A program made the translations under genes and the position numbers. Positions 37,421 to 45,581 of a stretch of 64,000 nucleotides of DNA are shown piece after piece; position 1 is the stretch's first letter, and each line of letters begins with the position of its first letter. The stretch is from Allobosea sp. 47.2.35. Its GTDB lineage: Bacteria; Pseudomonadota; Alphaproteobacteria; Rhizobiales; Beijerinckiaceae. The stretch is taken from contig NZ_JANLGI010000011.1 of NCBI RefSeq assembly GCF_024655635.1, positions 112,773 to 176,772 on the forward strand, in the 5' to 3' direction. The notes under the pieces are model-generated. The model saw nothing but the letters and a program-made list of their open reading frames with translations. It was not told the DNA's origin and did not search any database.

Positions 37421-38356
37421 ATGCTGCCCTATGTCATCCGCCGCCTGCTGCAGGCCATTCCGATCCTGCTTGCGGTCGCCGGGCTGATCTTCGTGATGTT
37501 CAGCGTCATTCCCGGCGATTTCGCATCGACCCAGATGTCCGACGGCCGCTCGGTCGTCGATGCCGAGCAGGTCGCACGCATGAACAAGCAATTCGGCCTC
37601 GACGATCCCGTCCATGTTCGCTTCGCGAATTATGCCGTGAAGCTTGCGACGTTCGATCTCGGCACCTCGTTCCGCACCCGCCAACCGGTGATCAATTCAC
37701 TGGTCGAACGGATCTGGCCCAGTCTTCAATTGGCCATCGCTGCCATGACGTTCGCGATCGTCCTCGGCGTTCCGCTCGGCTTCCTGGCGGCACTGAAGCC
37801 GGGTGGCTGGCTCGACATGCAGTCGATGTTCGTCGCCGTGTCGGGCCTGTCCCTGCCGCAGTTCTGGCTCGGGCTGATGCTGATGTATGCCTTCGCGCTG
37901 GTGCTCGGCTGGTTCCCGAGCTTCGGCTATGGCGACGGCAACCCGCGCTATATCGTGCTGCCGGCGGTCGCGCTCGGCGTGGCACCGCTCGCCTTGCTGG
38001 CCCGCACCACACGCGCCGCCGTGCTCGAAGTCATGAACGCCGACTTCGTCCGCACCGCCCGCGCCAAGGGCAACAGCGAGGTCCGGGTGATGCGCTGGCA
38101 TGTGGCGCGCAACGCGATGGTCATCGTGCTGACGACGCTCGGCCTGCAGTTCGGCTCGATCATGGGCGGCGCCGTGGTGATCGAGAAGCTTTTCGCCTGG
38201 CCGGGTATCGGCTCGCTCCTGGTCGACAGCGTGTCGCTGCGCGACATTCCAGTCGTCCAGGCCTGCATCCTGCTGCTCGTGCTTTTCTTCCTCGTCGTGA
38301 ACATCATCGTGGACGTGCTCTGCGCTCTGATCGATCCGCGCATCAAGTACACCTAG
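37421..38356 (+). CDS. Peptide-type ABC transporter permease (DppB-like)
   Basis: A 311-residue membrane protein with six hydrophobic helices. It opens with the DppB-type MLPYVIRRLLQAIPILLAV, and the EAA loop that contacts the ATPase is ADFVRTARAKGNSEVRVMRWHVARNA near residue 205. AGGAG at 37410-37414 is 6 bases before the ATG. Pairs with the next gene. Confidence 0.92.
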   Translation: MLPYVIRRLLQAIPILLAVAGLIFVMFSVIPGDFASTQMSDGRSVVDAEQVARMNKQFGLDDPVHVRFANYAVKLATFDLGTSFRTRQPVINSLVERIWPSLQLAIAAMTFAIVLGVPLGFLAALKPGGWLDMQSMFVAVSGLSLPQFWLGLMLMYAFALVLGWFPSFGYGDGNPRYIVLPAVALGVAPLALLARTTRAAVLEVMNADFVRTARAKGNSEVRVMRWHVARNAMVIVLTTLGLQFGSIMGGAVVIEKLFAWPGIGSLLVDSVSLRDIPVVQACILLLVLFFLVVNIIVDVLCALIDPRIKYT

Positions 38357-38369
38357 GGACGGGGCACCG

Positions 38370-39191
38370 ATGAAACTCCGAGCTAATCTTTGGATCGGCG
38401 GCGTGCTCTTCGCCGCCGTCGTCGTCGGCGGGACGCTGGCGCCCTGGCTGGCGCATACCGATCCCGTCATGGACGCCAATCTGATGAATGCCGAGGTTCA
38501 GCCCGGCGCCGAGTTCTGGTTCGGCACGGACGCGCAGGGCCGCGACATCTACAGCCGCGTGCTCTACGGCGCGCGCATCTCGCTGACGGTCGGCATCGTC
38601 TCGCAGTTGATCAACACCGTGATCGGCGTGGCGCTGGGCATGTCGGCGGGTTATTTCGGCGGCTGGTGGGACGATTTCGTCAACGGCTTGACCAACCTCA
38701 TGCTGTCGATCCCCTCGCTGGTCTTCGCGCTCGCCATCATGGCGATCCTCCAGCCAGGCCTGACCAGCCTGCTGATCGCGCTCGGCCTGACCAACTGGTC
38801 CTATACCTGCCGGCTGTCGCGGGCTGCGACGCTGTCGATCAAGCAGCAGGGCTATGTCGAGGCGGCGCGCTCCTTCGGCTCGAGCAACCTGCGCATCATG
38901 CTGCTGCAGATCCTGCCGAACATCGCTGGTCCGATCATCGTGATCGGCACGCTCGGCATGGGCGGCGCCGTGCTGGCGGAGGCGGCGCTATCCTTCCTCG
39001 GCCTCGGCATCCGCCCGCCCTTCCCGAGCTGGGGCTCGATGCTCTCCGATGCGCGCGACCAGATCACCACGGCACCCTGGATTTCGATCTTCCCGGGCCT
39101 CGCCATCTTCATGACCGTGCTCGGCCTGAACCTGCTGGGTGACGGCCTGCGCGACATCCTCGACCCGCATTCGCAGCTACGCAAAGCCTGA
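38370..39191 (+). CDS. Peptide-type ABC transporter permease (DppC-like)
   Basis: A 273-residue permease with a single N-terminal helix, a periplasmic segment and five further helices, as in DppC. The FGTDAQGRDIYSRVLYGAR motif near residue 51 and the EAA loop QGYVEAARSFGSSNLRIML near 163 are typical. It starts 13 bases after the partner gene. No ATP-binding subunit gene follows; the next gene is a deacylase. Confidence 0.92.
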   Translation: MKLRANLWIGGVLFAAVVVGGTLAPWLAHTDPVMDANLMNAEVQPGAEFWFGTDAQGRDIYSRVLYGARISLTVGIVSQLINTVIGVALGMSAGYFGGWWDDFVNGLTNLMLSIPSLVFALAIMAILQPGLTSLLIALGLTNWSYTCRLSRAATLSIKQQGYVEAARSFGSSNLRIMLLQILPNIAGPIIVIGTLGMGGAVLAEAALSFLGLGIRPPFPSWGSMLSDARDQITTAPWISIFPGLAIFMTVLGLNLLGDGLRDILDPHSQLRKA

Positions 39192-39202
39192 CAGCAGAGA
39201 CT

Positions 39203-40159
39203 ATGACGACCCCAGACCTGATCGATCCGCCGCTCGAGACCATCCGCTTCCACGGGCTGAAGGCGGGGCCGAAGCTCCTCGTCTTTGGCGCCGTCCATGG
39301 CAACGAGACCTGCGGGCCGAATGCCATCGCTCGCGTGATCGAGGATTGCCGGGCTGGCCGTGTCGTAGTCCAGCGTGGCGAGGTCACCTTCCTGCCGGTC
39401 GCCAATCCCAAGGCTTACAGGCAGAACACCCGCGAGGGCGACCGCAACCTCAACCGTGATCTGCGCGAGCGGCCGCAGCCTGTCGATAACGAAGACAGGC
39501 TCGGCAACCCCCTCTCCGCCATCCTGCGCCAGCACGACATGCTGCTCGACATCCACTCCTTCACCGGAGAGGGCGTGCCCTTCGTCTTCTTCGGGCCTGA
39601 TGACAATCGCGGCACGCTCGAACCCTTCCGCCACGGTGCGGCGGAAGCAGCCTTTGCCGCCTGTCTCGGCGTCGACCTGATGATCCATGGCTGGCTCGAC
39701 ATCTATGTCCGGCTGATCGCGGCGCGCGAGCGCTTGAACCTGCCGCGCCTCGCCGTGACCGAAGGCTTCGGCACGACCGAGTTCATGCGCTTTGCCGGCG
39801 GCTATGGCGTGACGCTCGAATGCGGCCGCCACGAGGATCCGGCTTCCGTCGATGTCGGCTACAAGGCGATCCGCAATGGGCTTGCCCATCTCGGGCTGAC
39901 CGACGAGGCGCCGCCGGCGCCTGAGAAGCGCGTCGTCGTCCATATGGACGATCTCGTCATCTGCGAGGCCGAGGGCGATCGCGTCGAGGGCAATTGGAAG
40001 ACCGGCGACCGCGTCGCGAAGGGCACGCCGATCGCCCGCCGCGCCGACGGCACGGTGGTGACGATGCCCCGCGACGGCTTCATCATCTTCCCCAATCCCA
40101 AGGCCAAGCCCGGCGAGGGCATCTGCTATCTCGGGACGGAGAGCACTCGCCGGTTCTGA
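39203..40159 (+). CDS. Succinylglutamate desuccinylase/aspartoacylase family protein
   Basis: A 318-residue zinc carboxypeptidase-fold enzyme. The zinc motif is FGAVHGNETCGPNAI (His and Glu, near residue 32), NREGDRNLNRDL near 80 and DIHSFTGEGVPF near 113. Relatives remove acyl groups from N-acyl amino acids. It begins 11 bases after the permease, so it probably trims products of the peptides imported and cut by the upstream genes. Confidence 0.9.
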   Translation: MTTPDLIDPPLETIRFHGLKAGPKLLVFGAVHGNETCGPNAIARVIEDCRAGRVVVQRGEVTFLPVANPKAYRQNTREGDRNLNRDLRERPQPVDNEDRLGNPLSAILRQHDMLLDIHSFTGEGVPFVFFGPDDNRGTLEPFRHGAAEAAFAACLGVDLMIHGWLDIYVRLIAARERLNLPRLAVTEGFGTTEFMRFAGGYGVTLECGRHEDPASVDVGYKAIRNGLAHLGLTDEAPPAPEKRVVVHMDDLVICEAEGDRVEGNWKTGDRVAKGTPIARRADGTVVTMPRDGFIIFPNPKAKPGEGICYLGTESTRRF

Positions 40160-40173
40160 GCGCGACCACGCTT

Positions 40174-40383
40174 GTCATTCTGGAGCGCGCCGCAGGCGCG
40201 AATCCGGAGCACATGAACACGACCTTTGCGTCATGGTCGGGCTTGTCCCGACCGTCCACGTCTTTGCTGGTTGAGAGCTGGACTTGAGACGTGGATGCTC
40301 GCCACAAGGGCGAGCATGACGAACTGAAGTAAGGTCGCGCCCATAGGTTCCGGGTTCTTCGCTGTGCGAAGCTCCGGAATGAC
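40174..40383. repeat. 210 bp composite palindromic repeat (nested element)
   Basis: The ends are inverted repeats: GTCATTCTGGAGC (from 40174) and GCTCCGGAATGAC (to 40383), 12 of 13 matching. Inside, 40230-40320 is a second element with 34-base ends beginning GTCATGGTCGGGC and finishing CGAGCATGAC, whose differences largely compensate so each end also folds on itself. It fills the gap between two converging genes and contains no gene. Confidence 0.65.
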
Positions 40384-40406
40384 GAGGGGGCTGCCAGGCC
40401 AAGGCT

Positions 40407-41585
40407 CTATCCGCCGCTCTTCTCGGGCTTGCCGATGCGGCTGAGGTCGATCTGCTTCTGCAGGCCGAGCATGACGCTGAACGAGGTCACGGGCGTGAGC
40501 CCGGTCTCCTTGGTCTTGCGCCAGGCGCCGGAGGCGGTGGCGGTGAAGCCCTTTCCCAGTCCACGCTGGTAGTCGATGCCGATGCCCTTCTGGTCCGAGC
40601 GGGCATCGAGGCCGACATAATCGTCGGTTTTGCGCCGAGCGATGAGGCTGACGGCATTGTCGTCGTCGATCCGCGCGGTCAGCTTCGCCTCATGCGCCGT
40701 CGTCACGTTGATGACGGAGAAGGGCAGGGTGGTGTCCTCCACCATGCGGGCCGAACCGAGATCGAGCGTGAAGCGCTCATAGGGCACGCGTAGCTTCGCG
40801 GTGTAGAGCAGGCTTTCGACCGCATCGAACTCCTTCTCCGGGAAATAGGCGCGGAACGGCGAGAGCGAGCCCTCGATTGTGGCGCCGCCCAGCGCCGTCG
40901 AGAAGAACAGGTTCGGCTGCAGGCGGTTATGGTCGCGCCGGAAGCCGAGATAGTCGACGCCTTCGATGTAATGGATGCGTGAGGCGCTGAAGGAGAGGCC
41001 GATCTCGGTCTCGCCCGAGCGCCAGGCCGCGCCCGTGGTCAGCCCCAGCGTGCCGAAATTCTCGTCGCGCGGCAGGAAGTCGCCGAGATTGAAGACATTG
41101 CGCTCGTTCAGCGCGGTGATGCGCGCTTCGCCGCTGACGAAGAGGCGGAAGGGGCCAATGCCATGATCGAGGCGCTCGCGCCAGGCGAGGCTGCTCCTCC
41201 GGCGCGACCAACTCTGTTCGGCGCCCATTGTGACCGAGGATTGCAGTACGGTTGAATCGCCGAGGCTGATGGCGTGCTTGAGCGCCAGCGAATGGGCGCG
41301 GGCCGAGGCGAGCGCGCGCGGATCGTAATGTGTTTCGACCAGAGACAGGTTGAGGCCGTAGCCGTCCTGCAACGTGCCGTGAAGATAATCCCAGGTTGCA
41401 TAGGTTGTGACGACGGGTGTGCCGTTCGCCCCCTGGATACCCGCCGGGTTGCTGTCGAAGCCGCCGCGAAGCCCGATGACGGCGATCGAACTCTCCTTCT
41501 CTTCGGCGGCTTTCTCTGTCGCAAGGGCGAGTGAGACGTGAAAGACCAGTGAAGGCAGGATGATGATGCGCGTCAGAATCGTCAT
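40407..41585 (-). CDS. Putative outer-membrane β-barrel protein
   Basis: A 392-residue protein with a signal peptide (MTILTRIIILPSLVFHVSLALA, cleavage near residue 22). The mature part alternates polar and hydrophobic residues in many short strands with aromatic ends and Asn/Asp turns, as expected for a porin-like barrel (for example TLGLTTGAAWRSGETEIGLSFS). Near residue 44 is GFDSNPAGIQGANGTP, similar to starts of outer-membrane barrels of the 'outer membrane beta-barrel' (OMP_b-brl) type. The last residues KPEKSGG lack the usual terminal aromatic. No specific family assigned. Confidence 0.7.
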   Translation of the reverse strand: MTILTRIIILPSLVFHVSLALATEKAAEEKESSIAVIGLRGGFDSNPAGIQGANGTPVVTTYATWDYLHGTLQDGYGLNLSLVETHYDPRALASARAHSLALKHAISLGDSTVLQSSVTMGAEQSWSRRRSSLAWRERLDHGIGPFRLFVSGEARITALNERNVFNLGDFLPRDENFGTLGLTTGAAWRSGETEIGLSFSASRIHYIEGVDYLGFRRDHNRLQPNLFFSTALGGATIEGSLSPFRAYFPEKEFDAVESLLYTAKLRVPYERFTLDLGSARMVEDTTLPFSVINVTTAHEAKLTARIDDDNAVSLIARRKTDDYVGLDARSDQKGIGIDYQRGLGKGFTATASGAWRKTKETGLTPVTSFSVMLGLQKQIDLSRIGKPEKSGG

Positions 41586-41843
41586 GATATCACCAATTCT
41601 TCCGGCAATATGGAAGATATTGGTTAATAATTTACGAATAATGCGAAATTTGTTGAGTTTGAAATAGGGCTAATCTCGAATGAAATGGCAGTGAATTCGT
41701 GTATTCGGCGAAAATATACTTATGTGCGTCGATTAAGTTTACCTGGTATGGTTAATGTCGGGATAAGGTTGTTGGTATCGGTTTCTGCAACTTATACGTG
41801 CTTTATCGCTTCCGCGTCGGAGGCGAAGACAGGGAGAAGCACA
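41586..41843. promoter_or_regulatory. AT-rich divergent control region
   Basis: The 258 bases between the barrel gene and the glycine-rich peptide gene are strikingly AT-rich: direct counts over 41581-41760 give about 36 % G+C, while adjacent coding DNA is plainly well above 60 %. Many TA steps and A/T tracts are present (for example TTAATAATTTACGAATAAT). This is the kind of DNA bound by MucR/Ros or H-NS-like silencers in alphaproteobacteria. Confidence 0.6.
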
Positions 41844-42128
41844 ATGAAATACGCGATTATTCTCGCTACGGTTGCGGCTTTCGCCGTTTCCCCGGCCATG
41901 GCGGGCGGGCGGGGCGGTTCTCTTCTCGGCGGTATCATCGTTCCGGTGACGACGGCGGTGTCGGGCGTCAAGATCAATGCGCTCAACAATGTCAGCGTCC
42001 TCAGCGGCAACGGCATCGCCAACGGCAACAAGATCGGCGTCGTTGCCCCGGTGAAGGCGATCGTCAGCAAGAACGGCATCGTCGGTGGCCTGCTCGGCGG
42101 TCTCGGTCACGGCTGCGGCTGCAACTGA
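41844..42128 (+). CDS. Small glycine-rich secreted protein
   Basis: A 94-residue protein with a signal peptide ending AMA (near residue 20), then GGRGGSLLGG, a Val/Asn-rich middle (VKINALNNVSVLSGNGIANGNKIGV in two pieces with N-G-N turns) and a C-terminus rich in Gly ending HGCGCN. The frame is open upstream to 41685, but AGGGAGAAG directly before the ATG at 41844 and the signal peptide fix the start. No family recognised. The repeated V-x-V/N-G pattern could form β-structure, and it is divergent from a barrel protein. Confidence 0.72.
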   Translation: MKYAIILATVAAFAVSPAMAGGRGGSLLGGIIVPVTTAVSGVKINALNNVSVLSGNGIANGNKIGVVAPVKAIVSKNGIVGGLLGGLGHGCGCN

Positions 42129-42166
42129 TCCACCCGCTCCCGACCTCTCCATCTGCAACTTGGAAC

Positions 42167-42195
42167 GGGGCTGGCCTTGCCGGCCCCTCTTTTTT
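42167..42195 (+). terminator. Rho-independent terminator of the glycine-rich peptide gene
   Basis: Stem GGGGCTGGC/GCCGGCCCC (42167-42175, 42179-42187, one G-T pair), loop CTT, then a run of T with one C. Confidence 0.88.
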
Positions 42196-42285
42196 GTGGC
42201 GGGGGCGGCCATCGGCGCTCGATCCTTAAAATGCCGGGGATCGGGCTGACGGGTTCTTAGAGCCTCGCGCGTAGAGCCATGCGCC

Positions 42286-43419
42286 ATGCATCTGCTGATG
42301 AGGCCCCGCAAACGCGCCGCGCAGTTGCCCGCGGACATCGAGATCGAGATCATCTCGCGTCTCTTCGCGGCCCTGCCGCAGATCCTCTGCATCGCGGCCG
42401 GGCTGATCGTCGGCTCCGCCATCATGGCCGTGCAGACGGGCCAGGCAATCTTCTGGTGGCTGACCGGAGCTGGTATCCTCACAACGTTGGCGCGCCTCGC
42501 CAATATCGTCGGCTTCAAGCGGCGCGACGCCGCCCGTAAGCTGACCCTGACAGAGGCGCGGCGCTGGGAGGCGGGCTACGCCTATACCGCCTTCGCCTTC
42601 ACGCTTGTCATCGCCGCGTTGACCCTGGCCGCTGCTGCAGCCGACCATGCCGGCGGCTTCGTGCTCAGTCTCGGGCTGACCATGGCGCTGACGGCCGGCT
42701 CCTATCTGCGCACGCTTCGCTACTGGATCTGTGCCGTGCTCTCGACCATCGCGATCGGCACGCTGGTCGTCGCCTTCCTGGTCTCGGGCGATCCGCTCTA
42801 TCAGGCGCTTAGTGTCCTGCTGCTGGTCTATCTCTACTCGATCTATGAAAGCTCCGATTACATCATCGGCCAGTTCGAGGAATTGCTGATGGTGCGGCGT
42901 GAACTCGACTTCGCCGCGAGCCATGACCCGCTGACCGGCCTCCTGAACCGCCGTGGACTCGATCGCATTCTCGACGAAGCCGGCGAAAGCGGCGAGGCCT
43001 TGGGGCTCCTGCTGCTCGATCTCGATGGCTTCAAGCTGATCAACGACCGTTACGGCCATCAGGCCGGCGACGACCTGCTCAAGCAGGTCGCGATGCGCCT
43101 GAAGGGCGTCGTCCGGCCGGGCGATATCGTGGCGCGGCTGGGTGGAGACGAATTCGCCCTGCTTGTGCGCGGCGTCGAGGATGCAGTCGCACTTTCCGAG
43201 GTTGCCGATCGGGCAGTGTCGGTCGTCAGGGCGCCGATCATGCTGATGGGGCAACTCGTCACGGTGGGTGCCAGCGTCGGTGTCTCCGTCAAGCCGGAGC
43301 AGGATGCCGGCCACTGGACGGCCGAGGTGCTGACGCGCGCGGCCGATCAGGCGCTGTATGGCGCCAAGCGCGCCGGCAAGGGCCGCAGCATGGTCGCCCA
43401 CTGGGACGATGTCGCCTGA
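42286..43419 (+). CDS. Membrane diguanylate cyclase (GGDEF)
   Basis: A 377-residue protein that makes cyclic di-GMP from GTP. About six membrane helices occupy residues 28-195; the GGDEF domain follows (about 210-370). The active site is intact (RLGGDEFALL near residue 284), and RPGD five residues before it is the RxxD inhibitory site, so product inhibition is expected. DPLTGLLNRRG marks the domain start. No EAL domain. The membrane part has no named sensor family, so the signal is unknown. Confidence 0.92.
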   Translation: MHLLMRPRKRAAQLPADIEIEIISRLFAALPQILCIAAGLIVGSAIMAVQTGQAIFWWLTGAGILTTLARLANIVGFKRRDAARKLTLTEARRWEAGYAYTAFAFTLVIAALTLAAAAADHAGGFVLSLGLTMALTAGSYLRTLRYWICAVLSTIAIGTLVVAFLVSGDPLYQALSVLLLVYLYSIYESSDYIIGQFEELLMVRRELDFAASHDPLTGLLNRRGLDRILDEAGESGEALGLLLLDLDGFKLINDRYGHQAGDDLLKQVAMRLKGVVRPGDIVARLGGDEFALLVRGVEDAVALSEVADRAVSVVRAPIMLMGQLVTVGASVGVSVKPEQDAGHWTAEVLTRAADQALYGAKRAGKGRSMVAHWDDVA

Positions 43420-43464
43420 CAGCGCCGCGAACTGCGGGTAGCTTGATCTCGGCGAGTCATTCAC

Positions 43465-43482
43465 CTACCGTCCGGCAGGTAG
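43465..43482. promoter_or_regulatory. Candidate TetR operator before the acyl-CoA dehydrogenase
   Basis: Inverted repeat CTACC-N8-GGTAG (43465-43482) with outer arms GGCGAG/CTCGCC further flanking it, about 40 bases before the gene start. A TetR regulator is the next-but-one gene product, which makes it the natural binder. Based on symmetry only. Confidence 0.4.
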
Positions 43483-43518
43483 CTCGCCGATGGCGCTGCG
43501 TGGAGACGGGAGAAGGCG

Positions 43519-44697
43519 ATGTCATCGGGCGGAAAGCTTGTCGCGGAGGGCGCGCGCCGCTCGCCTTACTTCACCGAGGAGCATGAGGCGCTGCGCGACC
43601 AGGTCCGCCGCTTCGTCGAGACTGAGATCAAGCCGCACGCCCTGCAATGGGAGGAGGACGGCTTCGTCCCGCGCGACGTGCTGCGAAAGATGGGTGAGCT
43701 CGGCTTCTTCGGCATCCGCTATCCCGCCGAGTATGGCGGCTCCGAGATGGACACGATGGCGACCGTCGTGCTGGCCGAGGAACTCGGCCGCTCGACCTTC
43801 TCCGGCGTCGCGATCACGGCGCTGGTCCATACCGACATGGCCTCGGTCCATATCGCCAATGCCGGCAGCCAGGCCCAGAAGGACAAGTACCTGCCCGGTA
43901 TTATCGCGGGCGAGAAGATCGTCGCGGTCGCCGTCACCGAGCCCGATGCCGGCTCGGATGTGAAGGGCATCCGCACCACGGCGCGGCGCGAGGGCGACCA
44001 TTACGTCCTCAACGGCGCCAAGATGTTCATCACCAATGGCGTCCATGCCGATCTCTATTGCGTCGCCGCCAAGACGGACCCGCAGGGGCGGCCCTCGCAA
44101 TCGGTCTCGATCTTCGTGGTCGAGAAGGGCACGCCGGGCTTCTCGGTCTCGCGCGCCCTCGACAAGCATGGCTGGCGCTCCTCGGACACCGCCGAGCTTT
44201 CCTTCGTCGATTGCAAGGTGCCGGCCGAGAACCTGCTCGGGCAGGAAGGGCGCGGCTTCTACGCGATCATGAGCAATTTCCAGAACGAGCGCACTGTGAT
44301 CGGCGCGATGGCGATGGGCGAGGCGCAGGCCGCCATCGACCTGACGCTGGACTATGTCCGGACGCGCAAGGCTTTCGGCGCGCCGCTCTGGGAGAAGCAG
44401 GCGATCCGCCAGCGTCTGGCCGAGCTTGCCGGCAAGGTCGAGGCCGGCCGCCAGCTCGTCTACCACGCCGCCTGGCTCGACGCGCAGGGCTTCGACGCCA
44501 CCCGCGAGGTCTCGATGGCCAAGGCCTATTGCGGCGAGCTGGTCAACGAAGTCATGTACGACTGCCTGCAGTTCCATGGCGGCATGGGCTACATGCGCGA
44601 GAGCGCGATCGAGCGCATGACCCGCGATGCCCGCGTCCAGGCCATCGGCGGCGGCGCGACCGAAGTCATGCTCGAGGAAGTGGCGAAGCGGCTGTGA
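43519..44697 (+). CDS. Acyl-CoA dehydrogenase
   Basis: A 392-residue FAD enzyme that oxidises the α,β bond of an acyl-CoA. It has the N-terminal helical domain, the middle β-domain with VAVTEPDAGSDVKGI near residue 136, and a C-terminal helical domain with LQFHGGMGYMRESAIERMTRDAR near 350. The family's catalytic base normally lies in that last helix. GGGAGAAGG precedes the ATG. With the downstream TetR gene it resembles branched-chain or short-chain acyl-CoA catabolism units. Confidence 0.94.
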   Translation: MSSGGKLVAEGARRSPYFTEEHEALRDQVRRFVETEIKPHALQWEEDGFVPRDVLRKMGELGFFGIRYPAEYGGSEMDTMATVVLAEELGRSTFSGVAITALVHTDMASVHIANAGSQAQKDKYLPGIIAGEKIVAVAVTEPDAGSDVKGIRTTARREGDHYVLNGAKMFITNGVHADLYCVAAKTDPQGRPSQSVSIFVVEKGTPGFSVSRALDKHGWRSSDTAELSFVDCKVPAENLLGQEGRGFYAIMSNFQNERTVIGAMAMGEAQAAIDLTLDYVRTRKAFGAPLWEKQAIRQRLAELAGKVEAGRQLVYHAAWLDAQGFDATREVSMAKAYCGELVNEVMYDCLQFHGGMGYMRESAIERMTRDARVQAIGGGATEVMLEEVAKRL

Positions 44698-44716
44698 TCG
44701 GAACGTCACTCATAGA

Positions 44717-44852
44717 GTGTCTTCCCGTGCGCGCTGCGGCGCGCAGTGCCGCTGCGCAGACACGGGACCGCGTGACGAGAGGGCGCCTTTCCGGAGGACG
44801 GTCCCGTGTCAGCGCAGCGGCATTACATGCCGCAGCGCGCACGGGATGACAC
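44717..44852. repeat. MITE-like hairpin element, copy 1
   Basis: About 136 bp bounded by GTGTCTTCCCG and CGGGATGACAC, inverted repeats with one mismatch. It shares its internal layout with the two copies near 46.7-47.0 kb, including GCTGCGCAGACACGGGACCGCG and a GGCGCCTTT block. Its right end stops three bases before the ATG of the TetR gene. Confidence 0.8.
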
Positions 44853-44855
44853 CCT

Positions 44856-45455
44856 ATGAATGACGCCCCAACCACCGCCCGGTCGACCACCGAAGGCGGC
44901 TCACGCCGGCTGATCCTCGACCATGCCGCGCGGCTGCTGCGCGGCGGCGGCTACCATCAGACCACCTTGCGCGAGATCGCCGAGGCCGTCGGCATCCGCA
45001 AGGCGAGCCTCTACTACCATTTCGGCTCGAAGGAGGAGATCGTTGAGGAGGTCGTCAACGATGGCGTACGCTTCGTCCATGAGGCCGTCGTCGCGGCGCT
45101 GGCGGCGGAAGAGGGCGCCTCGCCGCGCCAGCGGCTGGAAGCGGCGATCCGCGCGCATCTCTCGGCGCTGCACGGCCATGGCGATTACACCTCGGCCAGC
45201 ATCAAGGTCTTCACCTTCGGCGCGGCGCCCGTGCCGGAGAGCGTGCGCGCCGTGCGCCGTGCCTATGAGGATGTCTGGCGCCGCCTGATCGCCGAGTGGC
45301 AGGAGGCGGGCGGCATGCCGGCTGGCAATTCGCCGGATGTGCTCAGGCTCTTCCTGCTCGGCGCGCTCAACGGCTCGACCGACTGGTACCGGCCGGAGCG
45401 CCATGCGATCGACGCCCTCGCACGCGAATTCGTGGCGCTGCTCTCGCCGCATTGA
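44856..45455 (+). CDS. TetR/AcrR family transcriptional regulator
   Basis: A 199-residue repressor. The HTH lies at about residues 20-65 (TTLREIAEAVGIRKASLYYHFGSKEEI) and the rest is the helical ligand domain. The start codon lies right behind a repeat element, so no ribosome binding site is visible; translation may be coupled or weak. It probably controls the acyl-CoA dehydrogenase just upstream, whose promoter region holds an inverted repeat. Confidence 0.9.
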   Translation: MNDAPTTARSTTEGGSRRLILDHAARLLRGGGYHQTTLREIAEAVGIRKASLYYHFGSKEEIVEEVVNDGVRFVHEAVVAALAAEEGASPRQRLEAAIRAHLSALHGHGDYTSASIKVFTFGAAPVPESVRAVRRAYEDVWRRLIAEWQEAGGMPAGNSPDVLRLFLLGALNGSTDWYRPERHAIDALAREFVALLSPH

Positions 45456-45581
45456 GCGCCAGCCCCGCCTCCCACGCAGGGGCGGACGGCATCGTCATGG
45501 CTGACCGGCGCGGCGGCGGTTGCTAGCATCCCTTCGCGGGGCTGATGGTCGCCTCGCGATCTGACGAGGATTCTTCGCCTG

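Noticed and set aside
41685..41843. Longer N-terminus of the glycine-rich peptide
   Set aside because: The frame is open, but it covers the AT-rich control region; the ribosome binding site and signal peptide both point to the ATG at 41844.
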